Of a DNA stretch of 64,000 nucleotides, positions 45,609-56,907 are shown piece by piece (the first letter of the stretch is position 1; every line of letters starts with the position of its first letter). The notes beneath the pieces were generated by a model, which was not told the origin of the DNA, did no database searches, and saw nothing but the letters and a program-made list of their open reading frames with translations. Source of the stretch: Hymenopellis radicata (taxonomy: Eukaryota; Basidiomycota; Agaricomycetes; Agaricales; Physalacriaceae); NCBI GenBank assembly GCA_015501595.1, contig JADNRX010000261.1, positions 1-64,000 of the forward strand. Reading direction: 5' to 3'. The position numbers and the translations under genes are program-made.

Positions 45609-46119
45609 TGTAGAAGGGTGCCGTGTCTTACACACCGAACGCGGCCGCAATCGGACTTAACGGACTTAAGCGGACTTAAGCCGATGGGCAAGAAAAGTAA
45701 TCCTATTATATTTCCCGAACGGACACAGGAACGGTATTCGGTTTCACGCGTATTACATTTTTACATTCAGTCTCTACCCAAGAAAATTATGACCTTAGCT
45801 TAGCGTAGGTAGCCCGCGTCGTGACTAGCCCGGACATTACTACGCGCCCGGATCACTAGATCGGACTTATAACTGCTCTGTAGTTAGTTTCTTTGGACAC
45901 CTTCGTACCACCACTCGGGTCAATCTCACAGTTTTATCTGCTCCTTATCTGTTCTGTCGTTGTAACGACTCCTGTTGCGACGACATCCGGTATTTTACTC
46001 TACCACTCAACGCATATCTTCCCACGACCCACCTCCCAGCCACTCCACTAGCGTGCCTGTACGGATCCGACGGCTCTCCCCCAATCTTGTCTCCGTGAGG
46101 ATCATCTCACGCTTCGACA
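45609..46119 (+). repeat. 3' LTR
   Basis: 511 bp, same sequence as 40965-41475 by eye. Its end lies 24 bp before the first codon of the asparagine-synthetase pseudogene. Confidence 0.92.
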
Positions 46120-46142
46120 CCGAGCGGCTTGGCCGCACCGCA

Positions 46143-47935
46143 TTGTGCGGTATAACAGCTGTATGTTATGAACGCTCTCCGAGTGCCCGAACGATCTAAA
46201 CAATACGCTCGATGCCTCTCTCGACTCCATATCGCACCGCGGCCCGGATGGCAGAGGGATATGGACGTCACAGGATGGTCGGGTCGGTCAGTCGCGGTCT
46301 TTTTATTGAAAGCTCTACTTGATCGCGTATAACTAGGCATGTCCGCCTATCAATCATAGATGCCTTACATGGTGCTCAGCCTCTCGGAATGGCGCATCTC
46401 CCTCATGATATTGGAACCCACACTTCTGGTGCGACTGGAACTGATATTATACTACACTGCGTCGTGAACGGCGAGATCTACGACTACGTTCGAATTCGTG
46501 CTGAATGCGAAGCTCGGGGCGTTGAATTCAGGACGGCGAGTGATTCTGAGTTGGTTCTTGGATTGTCAGTCTTTTCCACCATTCAGCTTCAGGCCCTGAC
46601 GCAATGTAGATACGCATTATATGGGATCGCTCTTCTCCCACACCTACGTGGCGAATTCGCTTTCGTCCTATACGACCAGGATCGCCAACTTTGCTTCGCG
46701 GCCCGAGATCGTTTCGGGATAAAGCCGCTCTACTACACGTTCCATGACGAGGTCTGCGTGGATGCAGACGGAAAATGTTCGATTCGAAGACGGCTCCTGG
46801 TAGCCAGCGAGATCAAAGCGTTCCTCGCGCTTGGATGGAAGCCGGAGTGGAATATTGAGAGTATTGTTCATCAAGGCGAGTACGGGGATGACAGAACCGT
46901 GTGTAAGGGTGTTTATAAGGCAGCTCTAATTTTCTTGTGTCTTCCTGATACTTACGCATGAAGATACCACCTGGATTCTATATCACGTACGATTCAGCGA
47001 GTCATTTCAGAAGGGTGCAATACTGAGACCACGAATTTATCAAAGAGAACCGGATTGTGAAACCGATTTCGAGCGAGTTCTCCAGTACATAACGGCAATA
47101 ACCACGAAATCGACAATCGACTACAGTATCAATAACCTAGGCCCCTTGCTTACCTCTCCTGCCGTCAAACAAGCTATCGAAACGGTTCGGGCTACCACAG
47201 TTCAACTGCGCATGCGCTTCGACGTCCCTTTTTCCGTGAACTTGAGTGGCGGTATTGATAGTGCGGCTGTTGCCAGTATCATTGCCGATATTCTAAGAGA
47301 GCAAGGCAAATCGGAATGTCGGGAGGCGCATAAGCTTGACGTGTTCACGTTGGCATTCCCGGGTCAGTTGATTCTCTATTCTTCCCTCCCCAGTTGCGCT
47401 TATATCGTGTTGTCCTGTAGATCGGCCGGACGTTGATGAAGGACCTGTCGCTCTTCGAATGGCGCAGTCCATCAATGCGCGTATGCATTTTGTACCGCCC
47501 TCCGAACAAGATCTCGTCAACGAGTTTGATAACTCTGTCTGGCATTCAGAGGCGCCATTGATGTATCTCCACCGGGCAGGGAAAATCATACTGAATCGTA
47601 CCGTCAGGGAGGCTGGGTTCAAGCCTTCAAGGTATACAAATCCCCCATATGATAGTACAAGATTTTACCTGTGCTCTAGGTCGTACTCTCTGAAGGCGCC
47701 GACGACATATTTGGGGCTACAACTCCCTTCATCAAGAATAAGTACGGACATCGTGACGTTGAGGGATATGGCGATTTCGACTGTCAAACAGGGAATGGGT
47801 GGACGGTGTGGAAATAAAGTGGGTCGTCAAGTTGGTTATCTAAGGCTTCGGGCAGCAGCCTTACGACGATTCTTTGGGCATCATCCCATTGTTCTTGAAA
47901 TGAGCCTCCCAGCCTCGATGCACCTACGGTACGTA
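46143..47935 (+). pseudogene. glutamine-dependent asparagine synthetase pseudogene
   Basis: It encodes class II glutamine amidotransferase and synthetase domains: CGITAVCYE with the catalytic N-terminal Cys, SISHRGPDGRGIW, VNGEIYDYVRIRAECE, LRGEFAFVLYD, RFGIKPLYYT, then the ATP-pyrophosphatase loop NLSGGIDSAAVAS, LDVFTLAFPG, and VVLSEGADDIFGA. Damage is clear. The start ATG is TTG; a frame break follows SARTI; a Trp in VQYW is TGA; one intron begins GC; frame breaks lie around 47050-47110; and the end stops early after GNGWTVWK (about 47818), with only a scrap resembling PFLDH...LPASMHLR before the segmental duplication begins. The LTR element sits 24 bp upstream and would also have cut the gene from its promoter. 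Confidence 0.8.
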
Positions 47936-49215
47936 TCGACGCCAACTTTAGTTATCACATCGCTTATTAGCACGATTTCCTCAGTTGTTTATGCTCAGAG
48001 TCGCTGTACGACGAGACTTGGCCGCGAAAAGTGTTGTGTAACATTACGAGAAAGTAGTACACTCCTTCAGAGGGCGCTATTATACCTATGGGTCGCGCTC
48101 CGGCGCTAGAGACGTGCGCATAGTAGACCATGTAAGTAAGGCATAATGATAAAGTAAGTAAATCCCAAGGAGTATAGTAAGAGTGAGCTTGTCCTGCAAA
48201 CTCACTACGTCGTTCGCAATGTTACCGAGCTTTCCAGCCGCTCAGCATGAACACCAGGCCTAGACGTCATAGATGTGTGTCGCCAAGAAGAACCTGCCCA
48301 TCGGTCTCTAACTTCTTGAGCTGCTCCTTAGCCAATCGCGCTGCTTCCTGGGCCGTTTCTCCATGGCGCGTTTTTCGCTCTCAATCTAAATGATGCTGAG
48401 AAGCTGTCTGCACAGGCAAAGGAGTAGTACGTATGCACGCGCTCCATTGTATTCAAACTTTTTCCTATTTCGATCGTGTCGTCTGCGTGGAAGGTTGAAG
48501 AGGCGGAGGAGGCCATGAAGGGAAGCCGGACAATGTCTCTGAACAGACGCGATGTACCAACATGCGTGGCAATCAACGCCAGCCAAGGGAGTAGTATAAA
48601 GAAGGGCAACGAGATGTGGCTTGGAATGAATATGTTAACAGTCTTTGTCAACGAAGCGATGAACGTCCACCTCTGCGGAGGACTCGGGACGGATGACGAC
48701 GTCAACGATATTTTGCGAGAATAGTGGCATTGAACGTCATTCCGTGGTGAAGGGGGGAGGGAAGCTCGCGAACTAGTCCAAGACCTCTATCCATCCAACT
48801 CCTCCAGAACTTCGCAGCCCCTCATTTTCACACAGGCAAAAGCAGTTGGCGCTGCCACTACAAGCTTAATATTAGCATGACGCGTCAAGCTCGACGAGAT
48901 CGGTATCATGTCCCATTCGAAGTATCTGGCAGATCTATCCCAGACATCAACAGCATCAGCAGCGACGCTCTTGGCCCACTTATCGCAATCATCATCCCAT
49001 ACACTCCACACAGGATCGGCAGCAAAATCCCACTGCACCTCGGTGAAGACGCTCGACTCTGGCTCGAGGTTAAAGTCGACGATGAACAATTCAATCCGAC
49101 ATCCGGCCCGCATCAACTGGGCAAGGCGGATGGGAACGAAAGCTCGCTCAAGGGCACGTTTCCGTTACTAGACGTGAAGTGCATTTGCTGAAAGAGCACG
49201 TCGATAGTCTCATCG
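47860..49215. repeat. segmental duplication, copy 2 (uninterrupted, inverted)
   Basis: Matches 20090-24052 in reverse, without the 2.35-kb transposon. On the minus strand it contains a protein-like frame at 49116-48787 (VDFNLEPESSVFTEVQWDF, DVWDRSARYFEWDM) and another with HVGTSRLFRDIVRLPF at about 48600-48520. A third, with a KEQLKKLETDGQ helix, lies near 48300. These are parts of one decayed multi-exon gene that I do not recognise. Differences between copies are scattered, so the duplication is not very recent. Confidence 0.75.
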
Positions 49216-49484
49216 CGGTGGCGCTCATCAGCGTCCGAGTACTCGGGTTCTTCGTGGCGACGCAGTGCAGGAGCGTCTTCGACCTGCCCTGGAGGAACAT
49301 CTTAGACCTTCCCTGGAGGAGCATCCTCGACCGGCCCAGGTGGAGCGTGCCCTTCCTCACCTCACCCGTTCCTTCCGTATGTATGTTTGAGAGGGATCTC
49401 CGGGGCGTCGTGCTTGAGGAGATCGTCTTGAAAGGGCGGAGCTGGGTAGCCCCATCCATTATCAAGCACGATATTAACATCATC

Positions 49485-51154
49485 CTACTCTGCGTAGTCT
49501 GCTGAAGCGACCAATCCACAGCCTAAGCACACTCCCGCCTCATCCCAAACTACCAGCACTTGGCCCAGCGCCACCCCCGGCTCTGGGCGGTCGATGTTCA
49601 CGAGCATGCCATTCTCATCACTGTAAACCTCATCAAAACACGTAACCATCTCGAAGAGCAAGGTCCTACATTATCACCGTACAAGGCACCTCTTCCTGCC
49701 GATGTCTTATCTTCGCTGTACCACGAAAAGAGCCTGCTCAACGAAAGGCGCATCCGCCCATATCCACTGCCAGTCGCAAACGCGGATCGAGTTTCGGAAG
49801 AGACGCGGATTGTTACTACGGAATCGTCAGGTACCGTTCGTTGTTGACAAGGGCAGAAAGAGGACATACACACCGGGAACGACATAGATTGTATTGATCG
49901 CTTCATCCTTGTCGGATACGTACATCTTTTGCGGCATACCCTGGACGCGCGCGTTTTCTCCGATGGTAAACGTCCAGAGACCCTGGTGTGTACCAACACG
50001 TTTGCCGGTGTCTTCACGCACAATGGGGCCAGGATTGGGGGGTATATATGACGCTGGAAAACATCGTAAGCCATAGCGTTTATCGACGTAGTGCTGACCC
50101 ACATATGAAATTGGAGAATCGCGTCTTCTCGCCGACAAAGCACAAGCCCATGCTTTCAGCTCGTTCGGCGGTGGGCAATTCGTACTGGCGCGCAAGGTCC
50201 CGTACTTGCGCTTTCGTGTAGTCGCCGAGTGGGAAGAGCGCACGGGCGAGTCCGGCCTCAGATATGGATGACAAGTAGTATGTCTGGTCCTTGATCGGGT
50301 CTGCAGCACGGAGCAATAAAGGACGGGAAGGCGTTGAGGGTGTCCATGCCTTTCGAGCATAATGACCTGCACCTGCTTAGATATTACTACAGCCGTAAAG
50401 AACAGAACTGACCAGTCGCAAACCAGGCGGTCTTGTCAGGCAGATGTTCTAGCAATGCTCCGAATTTTATTTCGCTGTTTCAAATGAATGTCGTTCAAAA
50501 ATTGGGTAAAAGGACTACGCACCGATTACACCAGACATCCGGATTTGGCGTATTTCCACTCTCCCATATCCGCAATGCAGGCTCAAAGACCCGGTTCCAA
50601 TACTGCCGCGAAAGGTCGATCTATCCAAGGCGACGGTAAGGAAGGAGGGCGAGCCCAGGCGTAACGGCACACCATCTGACATGGAATATCGAGTATTTTG
50701 CAGACGCGCTGGACGTCGTTCCAGTCCTTTTCCCATTCGCAACCTCTGTCGGACGCAGTTTCGTCGCGTGTATCCCAGTTCCGCATGTACACTGCAGAAA
50801 GATTGTAATCCTTGCTTTTGTTCAGTTTGAGCTGGGATATTTTGCTGGAAACGCACCTTGTCTGCTAACAAACGCGCTGCTACGCTGGAATCTACTCCCC
50901 CCGACATTCCGACAACAACTGCGCAAATTGCCAAGTGCTGGGGTAGAGCAGAATTAGTTCGCACCGGAGTCTCCTCGTTTGGGTCCAGATGCAGTGGCAA
51001 AATGGCGACCGATACTCCGCTTGAGGGCAGCTCTCGCGCATTTCGCGGATGAAAACATCTTTTTTACGCGTGAAGCCTGCAAGTCTTAGGAGTTGCTATC
51101 AAGGCTAAATATTAGATAAAATCTAATAAAATGCGTAGAAGTACTCACAAGCAT
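49485..51154 (-). CDS. mitochondrial tRNA-specific 2-thiouridylase (MTU1/SLM3 type)
   Basis: Thiolates U34 of mitochondrial tRNA-Lys, -Glu and -Gln. Starting at 51154, exon 1 gives only ML and exon 2 the rest of a basic presequence (ASRVKKMFSSAKCARAALKR). A splice then leads to VVVGMSGGVDSSVAARLLAD, the PP-loop ATPase motif. Then come YMRNWD, EWEKDWNDV, NTPNPDVWCNREIKFG with the catalytic Cys, ATGHYA, KDQTYYLS, a LGDYTKAQVRDLA helix, ESMGLCFVGE with the second Cys, and GLWTFTIGENARV. Nine or so exons join well up to about 49800. In the C-terminal beta domain two single-base frame breaks appear: one at the T run near 49728 and one near 49672. The matching motifs (AKIRHRQEEVPCTV, GVALGQVLVVWDEAGVCLGC) resume in other frames. 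This is either assembly error or decay. Confidence 0.85.
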
Positions 51155-51325
51155 TTTGAATTGCGGTCGATGATGGTGGTAAGAAAGGAAACAGCGCGTG
51201 ATGCAAAATCTGCCTTTTCCGGAACGCGATCGCATCCTCCTCCAAAAGCGTGATTCATGGGAACAAATCAATCTATCGCAATACAATATATGTAGTCTAA
51301 TCCAAGATCTATGATAGTCTAAAAT

Positions 51326-52708
51326 CTAATACCAAGTGTCCGAATATTCAACACGATTACTGAAGCAAACGTCCAAACCCTGCTTCGCTAAAGCTCTCAA
51401 CCTCGACATTGTAAAACTGTCATAGACCGGGTACCGGGGACACTCCACGCTCTGAAGCCTCTCCACACCGCCCTCGCCTTCCCATCTCGACTCCACCATA
51501 TCCACCACATCAATCACCGCCGCCGTCAAGTCACTATGCAGACTAAGCATTTTCAACTTGGGCAACACCGCCGACCCTCGCAGGGTCCGAAACAGCTTCG
51601 ACAGCTCTCTGGAGGCGTAGTGTCGGATACAGAGCGATGTCAATTCCGGCATGCACCGGAACAACCGCAACAGATGGAGCGTGTCGCCATACGCCAAATT
51701 ATCGATGTTCAGAACCTGAACGAAGCATCGCGAGCGACCGATGAGGTCTTCCAGTATCCCCGCCACCGACTTGATCTCATACCGCAGCGTCATATCATCC
51801 AACGTGAGCTCCTGCAGCGATGGCAAAGTGACATAATCCAAAAAGGTAGATAGATGATAGCCGGAGAGAATGCGCAGCCTCGTGAGATTCTCCAACCGCT
51901 GTACATGACAAGGAAGTACATCGATCTTCCTCGGGCGGTATGTCAAATCCACGAGATTCGACATGGCAAGGAGAATCTGCGGGCATGTCGCGCTGCCGTC
52001 TTCGTCCGCGTACGACGTGAGCTGGTGCCAAGGAAGCGTGACACGCTGCACGGTTGTCCAGGTACCCCAGAGAGCCAATTTCTCCAGACGGGGGGCATCT
52101 GCGAAGGCGAGGATTTCACCGACATGGGGACTGGTGCTCTGCTTCGCTCTAAGCGACACAGCATGTAATAGTGGGAGTCGGCCATGAATGCGGTCGAGGG
52201 ATGGGTAGAGATGGAGGGGCAACTCGAGCATGACATCATGCCACCGATGGGAATGGTTAAGCAAGAGCTCAAGGATAGGATTCGGATCCGACGTGGCTGA
52301 TCCGGTGTAGAATGAAAACGTCAAGGGCGCCGCGGCGGAACGCGAAAGATATGTATGCAGCACTTTTATAGCGGAAGGTGTATGAATGGCGGGTCTCGAA
52401 ACAACGACAAACGTCGACCAGACGCGGGGCGAGGAAATAACAGTCGCTCTCCACAAAGAACAAACAGTCTCCAAAAGGCGAGGACCGTCGTTGGGATCCC
52501 ACAAATCGAATGGATGGGAATGAACATAGTCTATAAAGATTTCCGAAAGGAGCTCCACTGGGAGCCTGTGGATTCCTATGAGGGCGTGGTTGAATTTCAT
52601 GGAACCAGATCAAGAGTACTTTAATTACCCACCTGAGAGCGTCGGCATATTGTCTGGATATGCGCCACAGTTGCTGGATTCCGTTCCCGCCAGGACGGAC
52701 TTGCACAT
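51326..52708 (-). CDS. F-box protein with leucine-rich body
   Basis: Two exons, 52708-52633 and 52575-51326, about 441 codons. The long frame alone would start at an ATG (52600) that lies inside an intron (GTGGGT...CATAG, 57 bp). Splicing joins MCKSVLAGTESSNC...LS in frame to GIHRLPVELLSEIFIDYV, the F-box. After it come WRATVISSPRVWSTFVV, typical of agaric F-box proteins, and leucine-rich strands (LPLLHAVSLRAK, LTRLRILSGYHL, LPSLQELTLDDMTL, LPKLKMLSLHSDL). No damage is seen. It probably acts as an SCF ubiquitin-ligase adaptor; the target is unknown. Confidence 0.8.
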
Positions 52709-53551
52709 AATCGGATTTAGGACGACCGTGTCCATAGCGTGGTGGTAGGACGCCAGGAGACGTCGCGACCCGTCCTGCCGTAACTTTGAACTTTACGCGG
52801 AGTGTATGGGGTGCGGGTCCAGCGTGGCAAAGACGCGGAGTAAATGAAAATGTGCGGTCGCGATAGCGGGGAAAATTGAAATCGAGGTCAAGCGAGTCCG
52901 GGGAAGAATAGGTGGTTATCGCAGGAAGCAAAGAACAGAGGGCGGTGGTCTAAAACACATGCGCGATCCCCTATTAGCCATTCGGCGCCGTCGTTGCCGA
53001 CACGCGAGAGATTCCGTTTCTCGCAGTGGCCAAAGACTCTGATGGGCGCACTGGGCGCAGCCTCGCCAGGGCGTCGCCATGGCCGCGAACATGATGGTTA
53101 AGATCAAGGAGCAGAGCACAGCCACAGCTTAACACTCCAAGCTCCAACGTTTGCACAAGGATTCTACTTAGATTTCAACAAACGTACAGTAAGGTATATA
53201 GTGCTACAGTTGTGTACAAGACAATTTTACATGGATCAGTGAATGGTATGAACGCAGTGGTGATTCGAAATGTTGAATGGGTCGTTGGAGCCAACAAAAG
53301 GCTCGCCAGTCTCAAGATGATTCAAGTTGATGGAGGTGAGAGGATTTTGGTGGTCGTTATGTCTGGAGGAACAAGCGGGGCTGGGCTAAGATCGTCAAAA
53401 CTTCAGCCAGGAATGAAGTCACAAACAACTTACTTGTGGATTTGCTTTAGGCACGGCTACTGTGATGCCAGCCTTTGCAACGAAAGTACTTGACGATGCG
53501 CTAGCCAAGGGTCAGAACCAGGCCCGCAACCCACGGATACATTCAAGTTAC
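52709..53551. other. intergenic or possible 3' exons of the next minus-strand gene
   Basis: Short ORFs only. A minus-strand stretch at about 53455-53400 (ASSSTFVAKAGITVAVPKAN) looks coding and ends at a good donor. It may be a further exon of the gene at 53552-53986, but its phase does not fit the obvious splice. Confidence 0.4.
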
Positions 53552-53986
53552 CCAAAGAAAGAATCGCAGGTTCGGCTTGCTTTGTGGTCGAGGGCGCGTC
53601 GCCGCCGCCTCGAGTTCGCTCTCGAGATCAAAGTCACGGCCAATGTAGTCTGGCTGAAAGTTGTCAACGTATAATACCTCTTGGGAGCATCATTTACTTA
53701 CCAGAAAGAAGCTCGAAGCAAAGTCAAGGCTCTCCTGTGAATGATACGGGCCTGTATCCGAAGCCTGAGAATGCTACCCAACGAGGGCGTCCTCAGCGAC
53801 CAATAGAAACGTAAAAAAACCAGCAAAGCTTACAAGAACACCATCCGACATCGAGTGGCCGTCGGTGGATCGAAGATAAGGACCGTAAGTCTCGACGCGC
53901 GTTGTGCGGTAGTAATCCGGCATCGATATCGAGTCCGAGTCCCGCCGCGGCGTCGAGAAGCAGGAGGAAAGGAGCGTCGTCGACAT
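53552..53986 (-). CDS. small hypothetical protein, three exons seen, 3' end uncertain
   Basis: Exons 53986-53834, 53764-53702 and 53653-53552 join in phase with textbook sites (GTAAGC, GTAAGT and TTTCAG), which makes chance unlikely. The protein starts MSTTLLSSCFSTPRRDSD, continues with PDYYRTTRVETYGPYLRS and TGPYHSQESLDFASSFFL, then PDYIGRDFDLESELEAAATR, and reaches FFLW at the next donor. It is Ser/Tyr/Asp-rich without known domains. The last exon was not resolved: two candidate continuations exist near 53500 and 53440. It is likely a basidiomycete orphan. Confidence 0.45.
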
Positions 53987-54949
53987 TCGAAGGAGAGTGG
54001 GGGTGGGGAAGAAACGAAGGTGAGAGATTCGGGGCTCGCGGACGTCCCTTTTGTATGGGGGAAGGAACCGGCGAAGCTTCGAGTCAAAGGGAGGTGTTCT
54101 CCCGTGTCGATATGGAAGACAACACGAGGCGACCACATATGTCCACTACTATCCAGGTAGCTTGCCACTTATAGTAATCCCTCACTCGTTCGGCCCCGAG
54201 AGATCCTCGTTTCCCTGACATTTACAGGCGGGAAAGGGCGGGAAACAGGGCATCGTGTCCCGTATGTTTCCTATGCAGGTCACGATGTAGCGTTCCGAGG
54301 ATTGGGCCCGGACGAGCACATTTCCAGTTCTTGACTCATATTTGGTCATCGAGAGGCGTGAGAGTGCAGGACAACGAGCCCCATATATGGTCAACGGATC
54401 ACGGTCAGAAGCTGCGAAACCGCTCTAAGAGGAAGGCCTATCTATCATTGGGTGTTTCGGCATGAGGTCCTCTGGCGATAGGAACCGAACGTACATACAA
54501 GATTGACGTGCAAGTGCCAGAACGAGACGCGCGACGCGACCTGGTCCGGGATGTGGATTTTCACGGGGACGATACTATGAACCCATTTGGCGCGTTCTGA
54601 TGACGATCCGTCGCGTCTTGCGCCACAACGGTCCGAAATTTCCCGAAGGGGCGTCGAGCCAGGTGCGGGTGCCTAACAGAGCTATCAGAGCATCATTTTT
54701 ATATCGTGCTCGTCACTTGAATGCCTGAAACGCCGACAGCGGGGCAAAGCAAGGATAAGGGACGGAAATGACTCATAGGTTTGCACGGCTGCGCATTAGC
54801 GCAATACTGGATCGAAATCTAGGTGCTCACATAGGATTGTCTCGATACCCCACTTTTCCTGAGCTCACATATAACACGAAAGTGGCGCTGGAGAGGTTAC
54901 AGAGAGGTTCCAAGAAAAATCACCATAGAAGTATTGGGGGTCTCTGCAT
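53987..54949. other. intergenic, nothing recognised
   Basis: Short ORFs without support. It serves as the flank between the small orphan gene and the tRNA. Confidence 0.5.
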
Positions 54950-55032
54950 GGGCTCTTGGCGCAGGGGTAGCGCGCACGCTTCGCATCTTACTTAGTTGCG
55001 TGAGGTCGTGGGTTCAAATCCCATAGTGTCCA
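54950..55032 (+). tRNA. tRNA-Ala (anticodon CGC) with 11-nt intron
   Basis: Cloverleaf by eye: acceptor GGGCTCT against AGTGTCC (one T-T mismatch at pair 5-68) with the G3-U70 pair that identifies alanine tRNAs, and A73. D-stem GCGC/GCGC; anticodon stem CACGC/GCGTG; loop TTCGCA then T, anticodon CGC; T-arm GTGGG-TTCAAAT-CCCAT. An 11-base insert (TCTTACTTAGT) follows position 37, the canonical intron site. T-rich sequence (GTTTTTAC) about 25 bases downstream could end Pol III transcription. Confidence 0.85.
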
Positions 55033-55722
55033 TTGGTGACAACGTAGTTATGCGTCATGTTTTTACATTGTTTAACACTCCACACTCGTGAGTCGTGACT
55101 GGCAACCGCACTTTTTGAAGTTTGAACAACTTCAACCTGATGATATGCCCTATCCGGACAGCTTGTCGTTCCATCATCAACTTCTGCATTTCGCAGAGGA
55201 AGTTGTGGCGTCTTTTATCACATCATCTCGCGATATCTTAGTGCTAATCTTTAAAAGTTGAGAGTACTAATCTATACAACGATCCTCGGGTCCTCACTCT
55301 CTTCGTTCGGTACCGTCGATCGCTCCCATCAGCTCTCGAATGGGATGGATATTTGAGACACGGCTGCCGCCTGGAAACCACCTGTTCTTTACAACACTTA
55401 TTTGAGTCCAAGAAGGTTTCGAACATTTCGACTAGTACCACACGGAAGACACAGGTGTATGCAGCGCCGCGCCTTTGAGTGTTTTAGAATGAAAAAAAAC
55501 TTCATCTCAAAACGGCACTCAATGGGCGAGCGCAGAGCCCGACCAATATTATTCTTCCCGACAAGCAGGAAGCAACCACTAAAGCTACAGTAACTATGTA
55601 AGTAAGCTATCTACAGTCCTTTTCTCGAATACACTGGGAGTACAATAAGGACGTCAATAGATAAACGTGAAAGACCGTAAGCATCTAAATATCGTCCAAG
55701 CGACACATCATTCTTGTCTTGA
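55033..55722. other. intergenic, nothing recognised
   Basis: 3' flank of the tRNA and of the membrane-protein gene; only short ORFs. Confidence 0.5.
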
Positions 55723-56907
55723 TCATATAGCCGTCGAGCTCGACTTGAACATGGGCGAAGTCTTCACCACCTCGACCTGCGAGTCCCTGCTCGCAACACT
55801 CGAGATGCTCTCCCTCTTCCCGCCATCAAGGCTATCCCGCTTGTCATCATCGTAATCCACGTACTCCAGGCTCTGGTCCGACGTGCGGAAGGAGACGTGC
55901 CTCTGGGGCGTCGGCATGTCCACCCGATGAGGGGGCGACGTCGGGCGTGGCGGGGACGCGTATCGGGGCAGAGACTCCACGGGGCGTTGCAACAGGAATC
56001 CCTTCAGCCCCGCAGCCTTCTCGCCTTGACGTCCAAAGCCCAATGCCGCCTTATCTGACGTACTGCGGAAAGAGCCAATCGACTTATCCGACTCGCCAGT
56101 GAAATGGGCAGAGACCACCGCCGGCGAGACGGCGACAAAAGTGGGACGTGTGTCCATAGAGGTGGGGAGTATTCCTTTGGTGTCGGACCGCCATGCAGTG
56201 ATGGAGCGGCGCTGCTTGGCTGATTCGCGGAAGATGAGTCCGAGGAGCATATTGAGGCAGGCGACGGAGAAGAGGAAGAATGCAGAGACAAGGGGGAAGT
56301 CATCACAATGATGGGAGAGAATTTGCGCAGCCATTCTAGAGTGAAGATAAGTATGGAGTCATGATAGTGGGAATGGAGGGACGTACAAAGCTTGAAAAAT
56401 TCCAAGGGCACCCAAGCCAAAGTTGGCACCGAGAACGGGGAAGTAGCGGTCGAAGAACACGGAAGGCCAGCCGAATTCAGACACTTAAAACGATGTTAGG
56501 CGAGAAAAGCGGCGGATAGGAAGGTGGACGCACTGATGAGGACGACCGTTTGGAAGATGATTAACAGGGAGGACAGTACAGCCCAGAACACGCCAGCGGC
56601 CTGGTTTGGGATGGAGCTGCCTCTAGAAATGGTGTAAGCATGCGCCCAGTAGCTTCGTTGCCGGCACGTACTCGATGTAGTCACAGTCATCCATCTCGTC
56701 TCCTTCCTTGGTGCCCTTGACAGCCTCGAAGGCGTTGAATGCTTGGATATTCTTGACCATGATGGTGATGCTACTCGAGAAGACCAGCAAAAGGCCGATG
56801 ATACTGAGAGCGCGGACAGCGTTGAGGCCATAGAAGATAACTGTACGTCTGGTCAGTACTCATCCTCAAACTGTAACAGTAAACTCACAGGTACGGGGAG
56901 AGCGCAT
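55723..56907 (-). CDS. four-helix membrane protein, DUF7598-like
   Basis: Five exons from ATG 56907. MRSPRT is spliced to FIFYGLNAVRALSIIGLLL (helix 1). Then come ITIMVKNIQAFNAF, DDCDYIE, SSIPNQAAGVFWAVLSSLLI with IIFQTVVLI (helix 2), SEFGWPSVFFDRYFPVLG, NFGLGALGIFQAL (helix 3), LSHHCDDFPLVSAFFLFSVA with CLNMLLGLIF (helix 4), and RESAKQRRSI. This order is that of a basidiomycete family I know as DUF7598 (name from memory). The C-terminal 150 residues are cytosolic, Ser/Pro-rich and charged (PTPQRHVSFRTSDQSLEYVD), with likely phosphorylation sites. The frame is intact to the stop at 55723. Function is unknown; four helices with a soluble tail suggest an organising or sensory membrane protein. 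Confidence 0.78.

Larger units (their letters stand above)
40965..46119 (+). mobile_element. 5.2-kb LTR retrotransposon, internally deleted, Ty3/Gypsy type
   Basis: Two 511-bp LTRs (TGTAGA...TTCGACA) flank 4.1 kb. CCGA occurs just outside both ends (40961-40964 and 46120-46123) as a 4-base target duplication. A primer-binding site candidate, TGGAGCCCACCGCGAGG, starts two bases after the 5' LTR. Inside are a gag-protease ORF, then directly the C-terminal end of an integrase, then a separate 316-codon ORF. Reverse transcriptase, RNase H and the integrase core are absent, so movement would need a helper. The LTRs look identical by eye, so insertion is recent. No clear polypurine tract is seen right before the 3' LTR. 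Confidence 0.9.

Noticed and set aside
52269..52931. A 220-codon minus-strand ORF overlapping the start of the second F-box gene
   Set aside because: Its frame is not the one that joins the F-box exon; the first exon of the F-box gene uses another frame and explains the region.
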